A stretch of DNA of 22,147 bases. It comes from a virus. This document shows positions 6,608 to 13,880 of this stretch, in pieces. Below the pieces are notes generated by a model. It ran no database searches. It saw only the letters and a list, made by a program, of their open reading frames with translations, and was not told the DNA's origin. The position numbers were made by a program, and so were the translations under genes. How positions within the stretch are numbered: position 1 is the first letter of the stretch; each line of letters starts with the position of its first letter. The stretch is taken from the IMG/VR virus record IMGVR_UViG_3300004804_000034, positions 1 to 22,147 of that record; one strand, written 5' to 3'.

Positions 6608-8113
6608 TCAGGACGCGCCAACAAGCCGCGCCGGATAGTTCAGCGCAGGCACAACATCGGTAGCAGCTCCGCTGCTTATCCATTTTTGACCTGCTTCGCA
6701 CGTGCGCGTGTCTTCAGGCACAGACAAGAAATACTGCCGACCAGTAGACCGGCAGGCCAGAACCAGCTTGCGTTTCTTGATGGCGATGGTTTCTTTGCGC
6801 CGCGGCTGATTCCAAGAAACCCATACTTCGCGATCTCGGTGTTCCGTCAGCTCGACCAGCGCCTCGATGGTGTTGTCAACCCAGTTTTCGCGCCGGTCGA
6901 TAACAACCGCCTTGATGTCGGCGAGATACCTCGGCCAGCCGTACTTGTCGATCAGCACGCGCTTGATCTCTTCGTTTTCTTCGGTCTTGATGGCGTTGAG
7001 CGTGATTTGGTCTGGCGTATCGCAGATCATCTTGCCGTTTGTGCGCAGCGAATGGCCATCGATGTAGTACATTTTGGCGCCGTCCGGCCATTGCACAGCC
7101 GGGCCGTCCTCGCAATGGAGCTCGCCCGCGCTGTTGTGCTTGATCACCGGCCGCGAATCCAGCACCAGGGCGCTGTGCGTGAACGTCATGACGCACGCGG
7201 CTTCGTGCATCAGTTCATAGCGCCAGGTTTGCTGCAAATCCGACACGCCAAGCATTTTGAGCATGATTTCGGCGTCGATAAAGCCATGGGTGTGCCGATT
7301 GTCGAGCCACAGCAAATCTATCCGGTCGAACAACGCCGATAGCGCGGCAGAGCTGTCTGCCACATGGCCGAGTTTGAGCATTTCGCTGCTGGTGAGGTCG
7401 GCGGCGTAAAACTCACCGAGCACCGCCCGCTCAACGCTGCTTTGGCCGCTGTTCCTGTTGATCCCGAAATGGCTTATGCGGCTGACCTGGTTATTGGTCA
7501 ATTGAATATTCGCCGCGCTGTAGTCGTATTCCGGCAGCGCTGTGAAAGACTTCTCGAACATCTTTCTTATGCGGGTGGTGTCGGATTCTGTGACCTCTCG
7601 CCCGCGGCGAAGTCGCGATACTGGCTCTCGCGCGAAAGCCGCGGACGTCGCACCGTGTACATAATCAGTCAGCGTATCGTCCCAGACGCGCAATAGCGGT
7701 TGATGCGAGCCGCCCCAGGTATAGCGCGGCGTGTACTTGAACGAGCGCATCGAGTCGCGGCGCAGCGGCTCGATAAAACTTGGATCAATGTCCATGTTCT
7801 TGGCAGCGTCGCGCGCTTGCTTTTTGGACATCAATCCGCGCATAACAGCCGCGGCGATTCTGAACGCTGCCGGCGACTGTACGATAAAGAGCGCGGGTTC
7901 GTTCAGCTTGATCTTCTTGAAAGTAGTGCGGCTCGCGCCGGTTTTCTTGTTTTTGATGCGCTTTCTTTTAGTTATGGTTTCGTTCTTGTAGGCGGCGCGC
8001 AGCAACTCGCGCACGCGGTCCAGATTGAACGGCCGTGTTCCGGCGAGCGTGTGAGCCCAGCGCGTTACGACATCAACGATGAGGTTCTTGTGCTTCTTTG
8101 AAAGACGGGCCAT
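6608..8113 (-). CDS. DUF6745-like protein, 501 aa
   Basis: The N-terminal third is basic (KRKRIKNKKTGASRTTFKKIK around residues 50-70). The region around residues 310-405 carries the order typical of DUF6745 proteins: RPVIKHNSAGELHCEDGP, then VQWPDGAKMYYIDGHSL, then EENEEIKRVLIDKYGWPRYL and VVIDRRENW. A C-terminal block follows (KLVLACRSTGRQYFLSVPEDTRTCEAGQKW), corresponding to the R.Y.L.VP.D.....A..W ending I recall for the family. The family is known from actinobacteria and planctomycetes with no assigned biochemistry. The ATG at 8113 has TGGAG upstream; a strong hairpin lies 23 bases from it. It likely forms an operon with 6007-6579. Confidence 0.82.
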   Translation of the reverse strand: MARLSKKHKNLIVDVVTRWAHTLAGTRPFNLDRVRELLRAAYKNETITKRKRIKNKKTGASRTTFKKIKLNEPALFIVQSPAAFRIAAAVMRGLMSKKQARDAAKNMDIDPSFIEPLRRDSMRSFKYTPRYTWGGSHQPLLRVWDDTLTDYVHGATSAAFAREPVSRLRRGREVTESDTTRIRKMFEKSFTALPEYDYSAANIQLTNNQVSRISHFGINRNSGQSSVERAVLGEFYAADLTSSEMLKLGHVADSSAALSALFDRIDLLWLDNRHTHGFIDAEIMLKMLGVSDLQQTWRYELMHEAACVMTFTHSALVLDSRPVIKHNSAGELHCEDGPAVQWPDGAKMYYIDGHSLRTNGKMICDTPDQITLNAIKTEENEEIKRVLIDKYGWPRYLADIKAVVIDRRENWVDNTIEALVELTEHRDREVWVSWNQPRRKETIAIKKRKLVLACRSTGRQYFLSVPEDTRTCEAGQKWISSGAATDVVPALNYPARLVGAS

Positions 8114-8130
8114 TGGTTCTCCAGGGAAAT

Positions 8131-8164
8131 GAGAAAGGGCACCCGGATACGCATCCGGGTGCCC
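8131..8164 (-). terminator. 12-bp hairpin followed by TTTCTC
   Basis: The perfect arms GGGCACCCGGAT and ATCCGGGTGCCC (8137-8164) have a 4-base loop and are followed on the minus strand by TTTCTC. It lies about 45 bases after the stop of the 8209-8556 gene and 23 bases before the ATG at 8113. The T-run is short, so it may be a partial terminator or a 5' leader stem. Confidence 0.7.
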
Positions 8165-8208
8165 TCTGTGGCGACGAGACTGGCAGGCTAGCTGGCTTAG
8201 CTAACTAT

Positions 8209-8556
8209 TCAACGCACCGGCTTGACGACCGTCCGAGTGCCCTTGCGGGTCACCGAGCCGCCTAACAGGCGGTGTCGGTGAAAATCGTTCTGCTGCTGAT
8301 CAACGCTGAACAGCTTGCACTTGCCGTTGGCGCAGGGATTGCGCGACGGCTGCTGCACAGCGATCACGGCCGGTCGCGATTCCACAACAACCGGAGCGGA
8401 CTCGACCACCACAACGGGCGCAGGGGTCACCACAGTGGTCACAGCGGCCTTGGGCGCCGCATGGTTGTGGTTGAGCACGCTGACCGTCTCTCCAGCAACG
8501 GCTGCCGAATAGCAGCAGGTCAGAATCGCACAGAGGGTAAAGAATGCCTTCTTCAT
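8209..8556 (-). CDS. Exported Val/Pro-rich small protein, 115 aa
   Basis: A signal peptide is clear: MKKAFFTLCAILTCCYSAAVAG, with probable cleavage after AVA (residue 21). The mature part has a low-complexity Val/Pro/Ser region (VVTPAPVVVVESAPVVVESRP), then a short Cys motif (NPCANGKCK) and a basic tail ending RTVVKPVR. Such Val-rich, CxxGxC-containing exported proteins are a style I associate with planctomycete cell-surface proteins. The gene starts five bases after the secreted HExxH gene with AAAGGA in that gene's last codons, so the two are an operon. A cell-envelope role is inferred from the export signal only. Confidence 0.82.
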   Translation of the reverse strand: MKKAFFTLCAILTCCYSAAVAGETVSVLNHNHAAPKAAVTTVVTPAPVVVVESAPVVVESRPAVIAVQQPSRNPCANGKCKLFSVDQQQNDFHRHRLLGGSVTRKGTRTVVKPVR

Positions 8557-8561
8557 GGGAA

Positions 8562-9269
8562 TCAGTCCTTTTTGAGGTCCATCAGGTCAATAGCCGGAGC
8601 GTACTTTGCTGCGGCTACACTCACAAACGCCGGCAAACCGTTCCATCGGTTTCCAGTGATTTCTCGGCCGCGGGCGACGTTCCAACGAACGAACGTCACC
8701 AGCGGCGCAAGATCGTACTTCGGATCTTCGACGGCTGTCAAGCTTACAAGGGCGCTCACGTACACGCCCATCTCGGCCATGTGAGCTTCTGTCTCTGCCC
8801 GTTTTGCCCAGCCTAGCTCTTTTCGCACCTGTGAGCCGTTGGTGTAAGCCGTCCACTCGTGCAACACGTACAGTGGCTCTGTGTTCCATTGCGGAACTGC
8901 AAGCACAAGATACCTGTCAAAAATCTGCCCGCGCAGTTTAGGCGGTATATGCGCAGCCAGCCTGTCCAGTGTAATTTTCGGCTGCAGCAGGTACGCCAGC
9001 CGGCCGCGCAGCACATAAAACGCGCGCCGGGGCATGTTGTTGTAGCGCAGATCTATTGCGTGAGTGCCCTCGTGGGCCCACGTAATAAAATCTTCGCGGT
9101 GAAAATCATGCCCCGGCAGCAGCCGAGCCTCAATATCTTGCAGGCTTGGAGGCAGCCCGGTGTTTGTTGGGCGCAGCGGCGCGAGAAACGAAAACACCGG
9201 CTCGTCGCCAGAAGCGGCGGCGCAGCTTGCTGCCAATAGTGCTGCCAGTATGAACTGCCGGGCAACCAT
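8562..9269 (-). CDS. Secreted HExxH putative zinc metallopeptidase, 235 aa
   Basis: A signal peptide (MVARQFILAALLAASCAAASG) precedes a mature domain with WAHEGTHAIDLRYN, so His66-Glu67-x-x-His70 form an HExxH zinc-binding and catalytic motif. Glu138 in LHEWTAYTNG is a plausible third ligand, giving a gluzincin-like arrangement. The rest has no family I can name; the HEGTH motif with a downstream EW.AY segment is reminiscent of uncharacterised planctomycete proteins. It has a near-ideal ribosome site, AAGGAGG six bases before the ATG. The substrate is unknown: host envelope proteins, peptidoglycan-linked peptides, or none. It is co-transcribed with the exported Val/Pro-rich protein. Confidence 0.83.
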   Translation of the reverse strand: MVARQFILAALLAASCAAASGDEPVFSFLAPLRPTNTGLPPSLQDIEARLLPGHDFHREDFITWAHEGTHAIDLRYNNMPRRAFYVLRGRLAYLLQPKITLDRLAAHIPPKLRGQIFDRYLVLAVPQWNTEPLYVLHEWTAYTNGSQVRKELGWAKRAETEAHMAEMGVYVSALVSLTAVEDPKYDLAPLVTFVRWNVARGREITGNRWNGLPAFVSVAAAKYAPAIDLMDLKKD

Positions 9270-9273
9270 ACCC

Positions 9274-9290
9274 CGCCTCCTTGCTAGGCG
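9274..9290 (-). promoter_or_regulatory. Small hairpin overlapping the Shine-Dalgarno of the HExxH gene
   Basis: CGCCT (9286-9290) can pair with AGGCG (9274-9278) on the minus-strand mRNA. This places part of the AAGGAGG ribosome site (9276-9282) in the stem and the rest in the 7-base loop. The stem is short, so regulation is only a possibility. Confidence 0.3.
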
Positions 9291-9329
9291 TTGGTATTAG
9301 TTTACCCTTTGCCGGGCTGTATTACGGCA

Positions 9330-9662
9330 TCAGTCGAGCCAGTTATCCCCGCCGTATTCGACGTAAGAATTTTCAAATGCCAGCTTGGTGACGCTGTTTA
9401 TGTCGACGGAATTGCAATCCAGACCGTTTTCCAGCCAGTCGTTGAGCTCGCGCTGTTCTTCTTCGGTTGGGGCGCGCGGCTGCTCGTGATCAAAACAAAC
9501 TTCCGTGCACTCGACACTCAGAATATCCATCGTCGGTTCGGCTAGAAAATCTTCGTCGCCGAAGTTGATTTCGTACCAGATCCGAAACTCGAAGTTGCCG
9601 GCCTGGCCTGTCGGGTTGTCGCCGTGTTCGTCAACGGTGGTCCAGCAGAGACAGCTACTCAC
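9330..9662 (-). CDS. Acidic hypothetical protein, 110 aa, GTG start
   Basis: GTG at 9662 is used with AGG six bases upstream, overlapping the previous gene by eight bases. The protein is very acidic and contains five Cys, including SCLCW at the N-terminus and VECTEVC in the middle. Aromatic strands (FEFRIWYEINFGDEDF) suggest a small beta domain. The final part is acidic and Asn-rich. No family is recognised. It is the last gene of the run starting at 12303, followed by a 60-base gap. Confidence 0.7.
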   Translation of the reverse strand: MSSCLCWTTVDEHGDNPTGQAGNFEFRIWYEINFGDEDFLAEPTMDILSVECTEVCFDHEQPRAPTEEEQRELNDWLENGLDCNSVDINSVTKLAFENSYVEYGGDNWLD

Positions 9663-9930
9663 TGGGCACCTGTTTCACCTGCACGTGACGCGCGGCCATC
9701 TGCGCCTCGAGCCACGCGATCTCGTATGCCAGCGCGTCGGCGCGGTTGGCAAACCCAGTGACCTTCGGCCCGCCGACCGGGCTTAGATCGGCAAACCAGG
9801 TTCCGGGATAGCGCGGATCTGGTTCGACGTGGCTGGCGCGTTTGATATCAATCGCGCCGATTTCTTGCAGCGAAAGTTTTTCATCGTAGATGCACTGGGC
9901 GGATCCGTCCGGTCGGATGTAGAGGTTCAT
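9655..9930 (-). CDS. Small hypothetical protein with MNLYIRPDG start, 91 aa
   Basis: The protein opens MNLYIRPDGSAQCIYDEKLSLQEIG, continues with IKRASHVEPDPRYPGTWFADLSPVGGP and ends in a helix (ADALAYEIAWLEAQMAARHV). The order lYiRpDG...ciY, RASHVEPD...W.aDL.pvGGP and a final A...E..WLE helix matches a short hypothetical family that I recall from planctomycetes and their phages. The start forms an ATGA overlap with the beta-helix gene. Function is unknown. Confidence 0.78.
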   Translation of the reverse strand: MNLYIRPDGSAQCIYDEKLSLQEIGAIDIKRASHVEPDPRYPGTWFADLSPVGGPKVTGFANRADALAYEIAWLEAQMAARHVQVKQVPSE

Positions 9931-11042
9931 GCTGTTGGCTCCTCCAACCGCAGCAAGCGGCGTTGACGGACAATCTCCAGGTTTGCCGGCGCAATACCAC
10001 GACTTGTCGCAGCAGCGATTGCTGCCGCCACGTTCGGGTTGTTTGGCCGATCACCGCCGTCAGCGACAAACCTGCGCAGCGCGTTGATGTTACTGCTGCG
10101 CATATTGCCAAACAAATGACAATTTGCGGTTGAATCCAACTCATCAAAAAAGCGGATTGTGTCGCCTGCTTCTGCGATGGAAATCGCTAAACTTGCGTGC
10201 ACAAAAGCAGAATTGTGACGGACAAAACAGCGCGGCAACCGGAGCTCGCTATGCACAGCTGTACCCGTAAATTCAAAACGCTCGTCGGCCATTGCGTTCA
10301 TTACAGCTATCTCTGTTGTTTCCGGTGCGATGACGACGCCTGTTTGGGCGACGAGGTTGACTCGATTTGCCAAAGCGTGCGGCACCGTTGCGTCGGGGCT
10401 TCGCAAGTAATTGCTATACAAATAATGCCATTCAGTAGTTAGCGTACTGCTTAAAAGCATTGCGCTGTGCCGCAACGCAACATTGTTAATGCGGCTATCA
10501 ACGACAACTACCGCGTCTTCAATATAAGTGAATCCATAAATAAACGAATCTGAAAGCAGTGCGCGGCCGCCGATATACGCCGCTTTTCGCGCGGGCGGGC
10601 CGTGTAAACGCGTTGTACGAAGTACAGCGTTATCGGCAACAGTTGAGTGACCATCTACATATGAGCCGGCGGCGACGACGGCATAACCTGTAACGAACGC
10701 GTCGTCTTTGAGCTGCGAGCCGTCACAAACTGCCAGGCCGTTGATATGCGCGCGGTGAAAGAGCGACGAGGAATTAATCAGCTTCGCTCGGCCGCACACG
10801 TGTGAAGTCCCAGTGACGCGGCAGTCGTCATAAACACGGGCAAGGCCGTAAACCTGCGCGTTGCGTGTGACTTGCGCGGATTTAGCCACAAATGCCGTGT
10901 CTGCAACCCAACCGCCGCCGTTTTCATGGCGGTGCGCAAATACCTTGCCGTTGCCGTCTTTGAAGTCGTGCTTGGGCGCGCGAATCTTTCTGATCTTGAC
11001 GCTGCCCGCAGGTTCTGCGGGCAAAGAGAACATGTCGTCCAT
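9927..11042 (-). CDS. Left-handed beta-helix-like repeat protein, 371 aa
   Basis: From about residue 40 to 160 the sequence repeats a short hydrophobic period: GGWVADTAFVAKSAQVTRNAQVYGLARVYDDCRV, then HINGLAVCDGSQLKDDAFVTGYAVVAAGSYVDGHSTVADNAVL. Such runs of A.V..nA.Vyg.A.V are characteristic of parallel beta-helices with hexapeptide-like repeats, as in YdcK-type and other phage proteins. The C-terminal 150 residues are non-repetitive and end in an Arg-rich helix (EIVRQRRLLRLEE). No acetyltransferase signature is seen, so this is probably a structural or binding scaffold, possibly virion-associated given the tail-type gene two genes upstream. TAATG couples it to the preceding gene. Confidence 0.8.
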   Translation of the reverse strand: MDDMFSLPAEPAGSVKIRKIRAPKHDFKDGNGKVFAHRHENGGGWVADTAFVAKSAQVTRNAQVYGLARVYDDCRVTGTSHVCGRAKLINSSSLFHRAHINGLAVCDGSQLKDDAFVTGYAVVAAGSYVDGHSTVADNAVLRTTRLHGPPARKAAYIGGRALLSDSFIYGFTYIEDAVVVVDSRINNVALRHSAMLLSSTLTTEWHYLYSNYLRSPDATVPHALANRVNLVAQTGVVIAPETTEIAVMNAMADERFEFTGTAVHSELRLPRCFVRHNSAFVHASLAISIAEAGDTIRFFDELDSTANCHLFGNMRSSNINALRRFVADGGDRPNNPNVAAAIAAATSRGIAPANLEIVRQRRLLRLEEPTA

Positions 11043-12010
11043 TAGTCGTCCAACCGCTGCAGGCGGCGCCGGGGGGCAGTCTGCAGATGGCCATCGAGCG
11101 CCGTTTGCAACTCGCCCATCTGCTCGCGAAGAGCCTCGCGAAGGTTTTGGCTTTTGCGCAGATCGTTGGCCTCGATACCGGAGATCAGATCGTTCGCGCG
11201 GCCGACGAGCGCATCAAGCTCGGTGTTGCCGCGGATATTGAGATGCCGAAATTCCTGATAGAACTCGCGGAAGTTTTCCACGGTGCTCGGCTGAAACTTC
11301 TTGGGCTGGCCGTCCGGTGAGTCGGTCAGGCGCTCGATCAAGTGATTGATCAGTTCCTGAAGCTTCTCGCCGAACGCGCTCTCCGCCATTTCGATGGCCT
11401 GCTCGAACCGACGCTGGATGCGTTGCTGCTCCTGGGCGTACAGCTCCGGGTTGAACGTGCGCAGATAGCGCGGCGGCTCGACCGACGGGTATTCCCAGGA
11501 GATGCTGAATGCCCCCGCGAGCGTCGTTGGATAATCAGCTGCGTTGTAAAGCGTGCCGAGATGCTCGCGCGCACGTGTCTTGAGCGTTTCGTACTCCAGC
11601 TGCAGCTGCGCGACAGCTTCGGTGAGCCGAGTGCGGAACGCCTGCATTCGTGCTTCAAACTCTGTGATGTCATCGTACTTGATAAGCCTGACACCATCGG
11701 TTGGATAGGGCAGCGTCACGCCGCGCCAGTAACTTACTACCTGGCTCTTGATGGCGTTGACCGCTTTGAAAGCCGGGTGGCTGGTGTCGATCATCTTCTT
11801 GTACGCCGTCAGCAAACTGGCGTCGGCGTCGAACTGATCGGCGGCCTGGCGGGTCTGATTGTCGTTCAGGCTGCGGCGCGTGCCGAGCCAGGAGAACGAC
11901 ACCTTGATGGCACCCATAGTTTGCCGCATGTCGGCAACGGCTTCCGCAACCGGAATTGGATCGACCGGGGCTGTCGTGGTCGGAACGTTGGGCTCGAGCG
12001 TGGCGCTCAT
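11042..12010 (-). CDS. Long helical hypothetical protein, 322 aa
   Basis: After a disordered Pro/Thr-rich N-terminus the protein is almost entirely helical, with the segments FSWLGTRRSLNDNQTRQAAD, HPAFKAVNAIKSQVVSYWRG and long charged stretches (QEQQRIQRRFEQAIEMAESAF). A Pro-containing SWEYPSVEPPRYL interrupts the helices in the middle. It resembles hypothetical coiled-coil proteins I associate with planctomycete mobile DNA, perhaps distantly like the DUF3150 type that neighbours AAA ATPases on plasmids, but I cannot confirm this. AGGAG sits five bases before the ATG. Codons are GC-rich like the Ycf46 trio just upstream, suggesting common ancestry or partnership. Confidence 0.8.
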   Translation of the reverse strand: MSATLEPNVPTTTAPVDPIPVAEAVADMRQTMGAIKVSFSWLGTRRSLNDNQTRQAADQFDADASLLTAYKKMIDTSHPAFKAVNAIKSQVVSYWRGVTLPYPTDGVRLIKYDDITEFEARMQAFRTRLTEAVAQLQLEYETLKTRAREHLGTLYNAADYPTTLAGAFSISWEYPSVEPPRYLRTFNPELYAQEQQRIQRRFEQAIEMAESAFGEKLQELINHLIERLTDSPDGQPKKFQPSTVENFREFYQEFRHLNIRGNTELDALVGRANDLISGIEANDLRKSQNLREALREQMGELQTALDGHLQTAPRRRLQRLDD

Positions 12011-12018
12011 TGTTTCTC

Positions 12019-12303
12019 CTAGTCTTCGAAAGGCAGTAAGCGTCGCCGTACACCGGTCGACGTGTATCCATTTGTGGGGGCTGGTGCGAGCGGCACAGCC
12101 GCCGTGCTGCTGGCCTGGTCCCGCAATTCCAGCAGCTGGCCAACCTCGACCGCGCTGCCGGCTGCAATTTGATGCGGTTGGCCGTCGGGCCCGCCGATGT
12201 ACAGCAGCCCGTCTGCGAAATTGTAAGCCAGTTCGCCATACGCAAGGTTTTGCGGGGCGCCGCCGGGCGTCGTCGAGCGTTTGATGCGGATAATGTGTGT
12301 CAT
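12019..12303 (-). CDS. Phage tail / tropism-determinant N-terminal-type protein, 94 aa
   Basis: Residues 4-37 (IIRIKRSTTPGGAPQNLAYG followed by ELAYNFADGLLYIG) match the motif iKRS....P..L..GElAyn..dg.LyiG found at the N-termini of phage tail fibres and of the major tropism determinant. Only this module plus a short Ala/Pro-rich tail is present, so it may be a small adaptor or a truncated fibre base. The start codon lies seven bases after a hairpin and has no recognisable Shine-Dalgarno, which is unusual here. AGGAG of the next gene overlaps its stop. A role in tail or host recognition is inferred from the motif alone. Confidence 0.8.
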   Translation of the reverse strand: MTHIIRIKRSTTPGGAPQNLAYGELAYNFADGLLYIGGPDGQPHQIAAGSAVEVGQLLELRDQASSTAAVPLAPAPTNGYTSTGVRRRLLPFED

Positions 12304-12306
12304 AAT

Positions 12307-12337
12307 AAAACCCGGGCGCCTACATAGGCGGCCCGGG
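12307..12337 (-). terminator. 11-bp hairpin with TTTTATT tract before a start codon
   Basis: On the minus strand the arms CCCGGGC and GCCCGGG enclose an inner GCCT/AGGC stem with a 4-base loop and one unpaired base. TTTTATT and then the ATG at 12303 follow. It is downstream of the Ycf46-like gene (stop at 12381) and would be its terminator, or a leader stem for the next gene. The inner stem and loop resemble those of the hairpin at 5939-5969. Confidence 0.75.
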
Positions 12338-12352
12338 GTGCGGGAACGTCAA

Positions 12353-12360
12353 AGATATCT
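12353..12360. repeat. AGATATCT element, copy 5, before a hairpin
   Basis: Minus-strand context is GAGTAGATATCTTTGAC. It lies between the Ycf46-like stop codon and the 12311-12337 hairpin, 15 bases from the stem. Its flanks match copy 6 almost exactly in opposite orientation. Confidence 0.6.
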
Positions 12361-12380
12361 ACTCGCTGCCGGTGCGCCGG

Positions 12381-13868
12381 TCAGTTGTTGCTGGGATTGA
12401 GCTTGCGTCGGGTGCCGGCTTTGGCGGCCGCCACCGAGCGCTTGAAGAAACCCTTGAAGTCCGCCGAGAGGCACCGGCCGTCGGCCCAGCCGCGCAGGTT
12501 CTCGATCGACTCGGCGTTCGTCACCGCGATCGGCACCACGTTCTGCGCCGCCTCGATGAGCGGCACGTCCAGCAGCGCCGCCAGACGGCAGCAGCTCTTG
12601 ATCTCGGCGCCGGTCCAGTTGGCGTCGTCGGGCCGAGCCTGTGCGGCGTTCAGCCCGAACTTCTTGAGGTACAGCTCCCAGATGTACTGCCGGGCGTTCT
12701 CGCCGGGCAGATCCACGAAGAACACGCCGTCGAAGCGCTCGGCGCGCGTGAACTCCGGCGGGAGCTTGCTGGCGTCGTTGCAGGTGCCGATGAAGAACAC
12801 GTCGCTCTTGTGGTCGTTGAGCCACGTGAGCAGCGTGCCGAACAGCCGGGCCGTCACGCCCGAGTCCGTCTGGCCGGAGCTACCGGTGCCCGCCAGCGCC
12901 TTCTCGATCTCGTCGCAGAACAGGATGCACGGCGCCATCGCGTCCACCAGCGCCAGCGCGCGCCGCATGTTGGCCTCCGACTCGCCGACGAACTTGCCCA
13001 TCAGGCTGCCGAAGTCCAGCATCACCGTGGGCCGCCCGACCTCGTTGCCCAGCGCCTTGGCGAACTGGGACTTGCCGCAGCCCGGAGGCGACAGCAGGAG
13101 CACGCCGCGGGGACGCTTCTCCGGATCCGACTCGCCCTGCCGCTTCATGGCGCGGATGCAGAACGCCTTGAGGTTCTCCAAGCCGCCGAGACCCTCAAAG
13201 CTGGCGTCGCCGCGGTACAGCTGCAGCGTGCCCGCTTTCTCGAGTGTCTGGCTCTTGAGGTTCCACACTACGTCCGGTGAAAGCGTGTTGTGGCGGATGA
13301 GCGACAGCGAGAACGCATTCTCGGCCTCGAGTCGCGTCATGCCGGCCGCCGCGTCAACCACCAGCCCGATCACCTCGTCCGACGGCTTGACGAACGAGTT
13401 GTTTTCGCCGCTGAACAGCTCGTTGACGATCGTCGCGAGCTGCTCCCGGGTCGGCAGCTCGTGATGCACGATCGTGAACAGCTTCTCGACCTCCGGCTGC
13501 AGCTGCAGCACGGGGCTCACCACGATTACGTGCTGACCGATGGCCTTGCCGGTGGCCACACGGTTTTGCAGCACCTGCATCACCTCCGGATTGGGCAAGA
13601 ACCGGTGAAAGTTCTTGACGATCAGCAGCTGCGTGCTGTTGGTCTTGGCCTCCGCCGTGTCCAGCCAGCGCAGCGCGTGCACCGGGCCCGGCGCCGGTGT
13701 GGGCCGGCCATACAGCTGCCGGTCCAAGTCCCAGATATCGCAGCCCCAGCTGCGGTTGTCGGCCATCTTCTTGATCGTCGCGATGGCGTCGTCGGCCTCC
13801 TGGGAGTCAACCCAGATGCCGGAAAAACCCGCGCAGATCAGTTCCTTGATGTCGTTTTCGAGAGACAT
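12381..13868 (-). CDS. Ycf46-like AAA+ ATPase
   Basis: The 495-residue protein has the two-part layout of Ycf46-type ATPases. Residues 1-220 form the N-terminal region (GFSGIWVDSQEADDAI, LIVKNFHRFL, HVIVVSPVLQLQPEVEKL, LPTREQL). A AAA+ module follows, with GLGGLENLK at 226-234, Walker A PPGCGKS (261-267), GKFVGESEANMRRAL (291-305), Walker B ILFCDEIEK (315-323), DSGVTARLFGTLLTWL, sensor-1 region around Asn364, arginine-finger candidates in TRAERFD (374-380) and sensor-2 region WTGAEIKS. All ATPase residues appear intact. It is the last gene of a DUF1257-DUF2997-AAA operon with a 12-base gap and a good AGGAG. The family is known in cyanobacteria, plastids and many bacteria, with no settled substrate. 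Codons are strikingly GC-rich. The AAA+ call is certain, the Ycf46 subfamily very likely. Confidence 0.93.
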   Translation of the reverse strand: MSLENDIKELICAGFSGIWVDSQEADDAIATIKKMADNRSWGCDIWDLDRQLYGRPTPAPGPVHALRWLDTAEAKTNSTQLLIVKNFHRFLPNPEVMQVLQNRVATGKAIGQHVIVVSPVLQLQPEVEKLFTIVHHELPTREQLATIVNELFSGENNSFVKPSDEVIGLVVDAAAGMTRLEAENAFSLSLIRHNTLSPDVVWNLKSQTLEKAGTLQLYRGDASFEGLGGLENLKAFCIRAMKRQGESDPEKRPRGVLLLSPPGCGKSQFAKALGNEVGRPTVMLDFGSLMGKFVGESEANMRRALALVDAMAPCILFCDEIEKALAGTGSSGQTDSGVTARLFGTLLTWLNDHKSDVFFIGTCNDASKLPPEFTRAERFDGVFFVDLPGENARQYIWELYLKKFGLNAAQARPDDANWTGAEIKSCCRLAALLDVPLIEAAQNVVPIAVTNAESIENLRGWADGRCLSADFKGFFKRSVAAAKAGTRRKLNPSNN

Positions 13869-13880
13869 GAATTCTCCTGG

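Noticed and set aside
6536-7342. 268-aa plus-strand frame opposite the DUF6745-like gene
   Set aside because: It spans the ends of two well-supported minus-strand genes and has no ribosome site or recognisable motif.
9927-11042. Hexapeptide acyltransferase assignment for the beta-helix protein
   Set aside because: The repeats are not followed by the usual acetyl-CoA binding features, and no catalytic His in a recognisable context was found.
11342-12022. 226-aa plus-strand frame opposite the helical protein
   Set aside because: It is antisense to a gene with a good ribosome site and coherent protein; the antisense product shows no domain.
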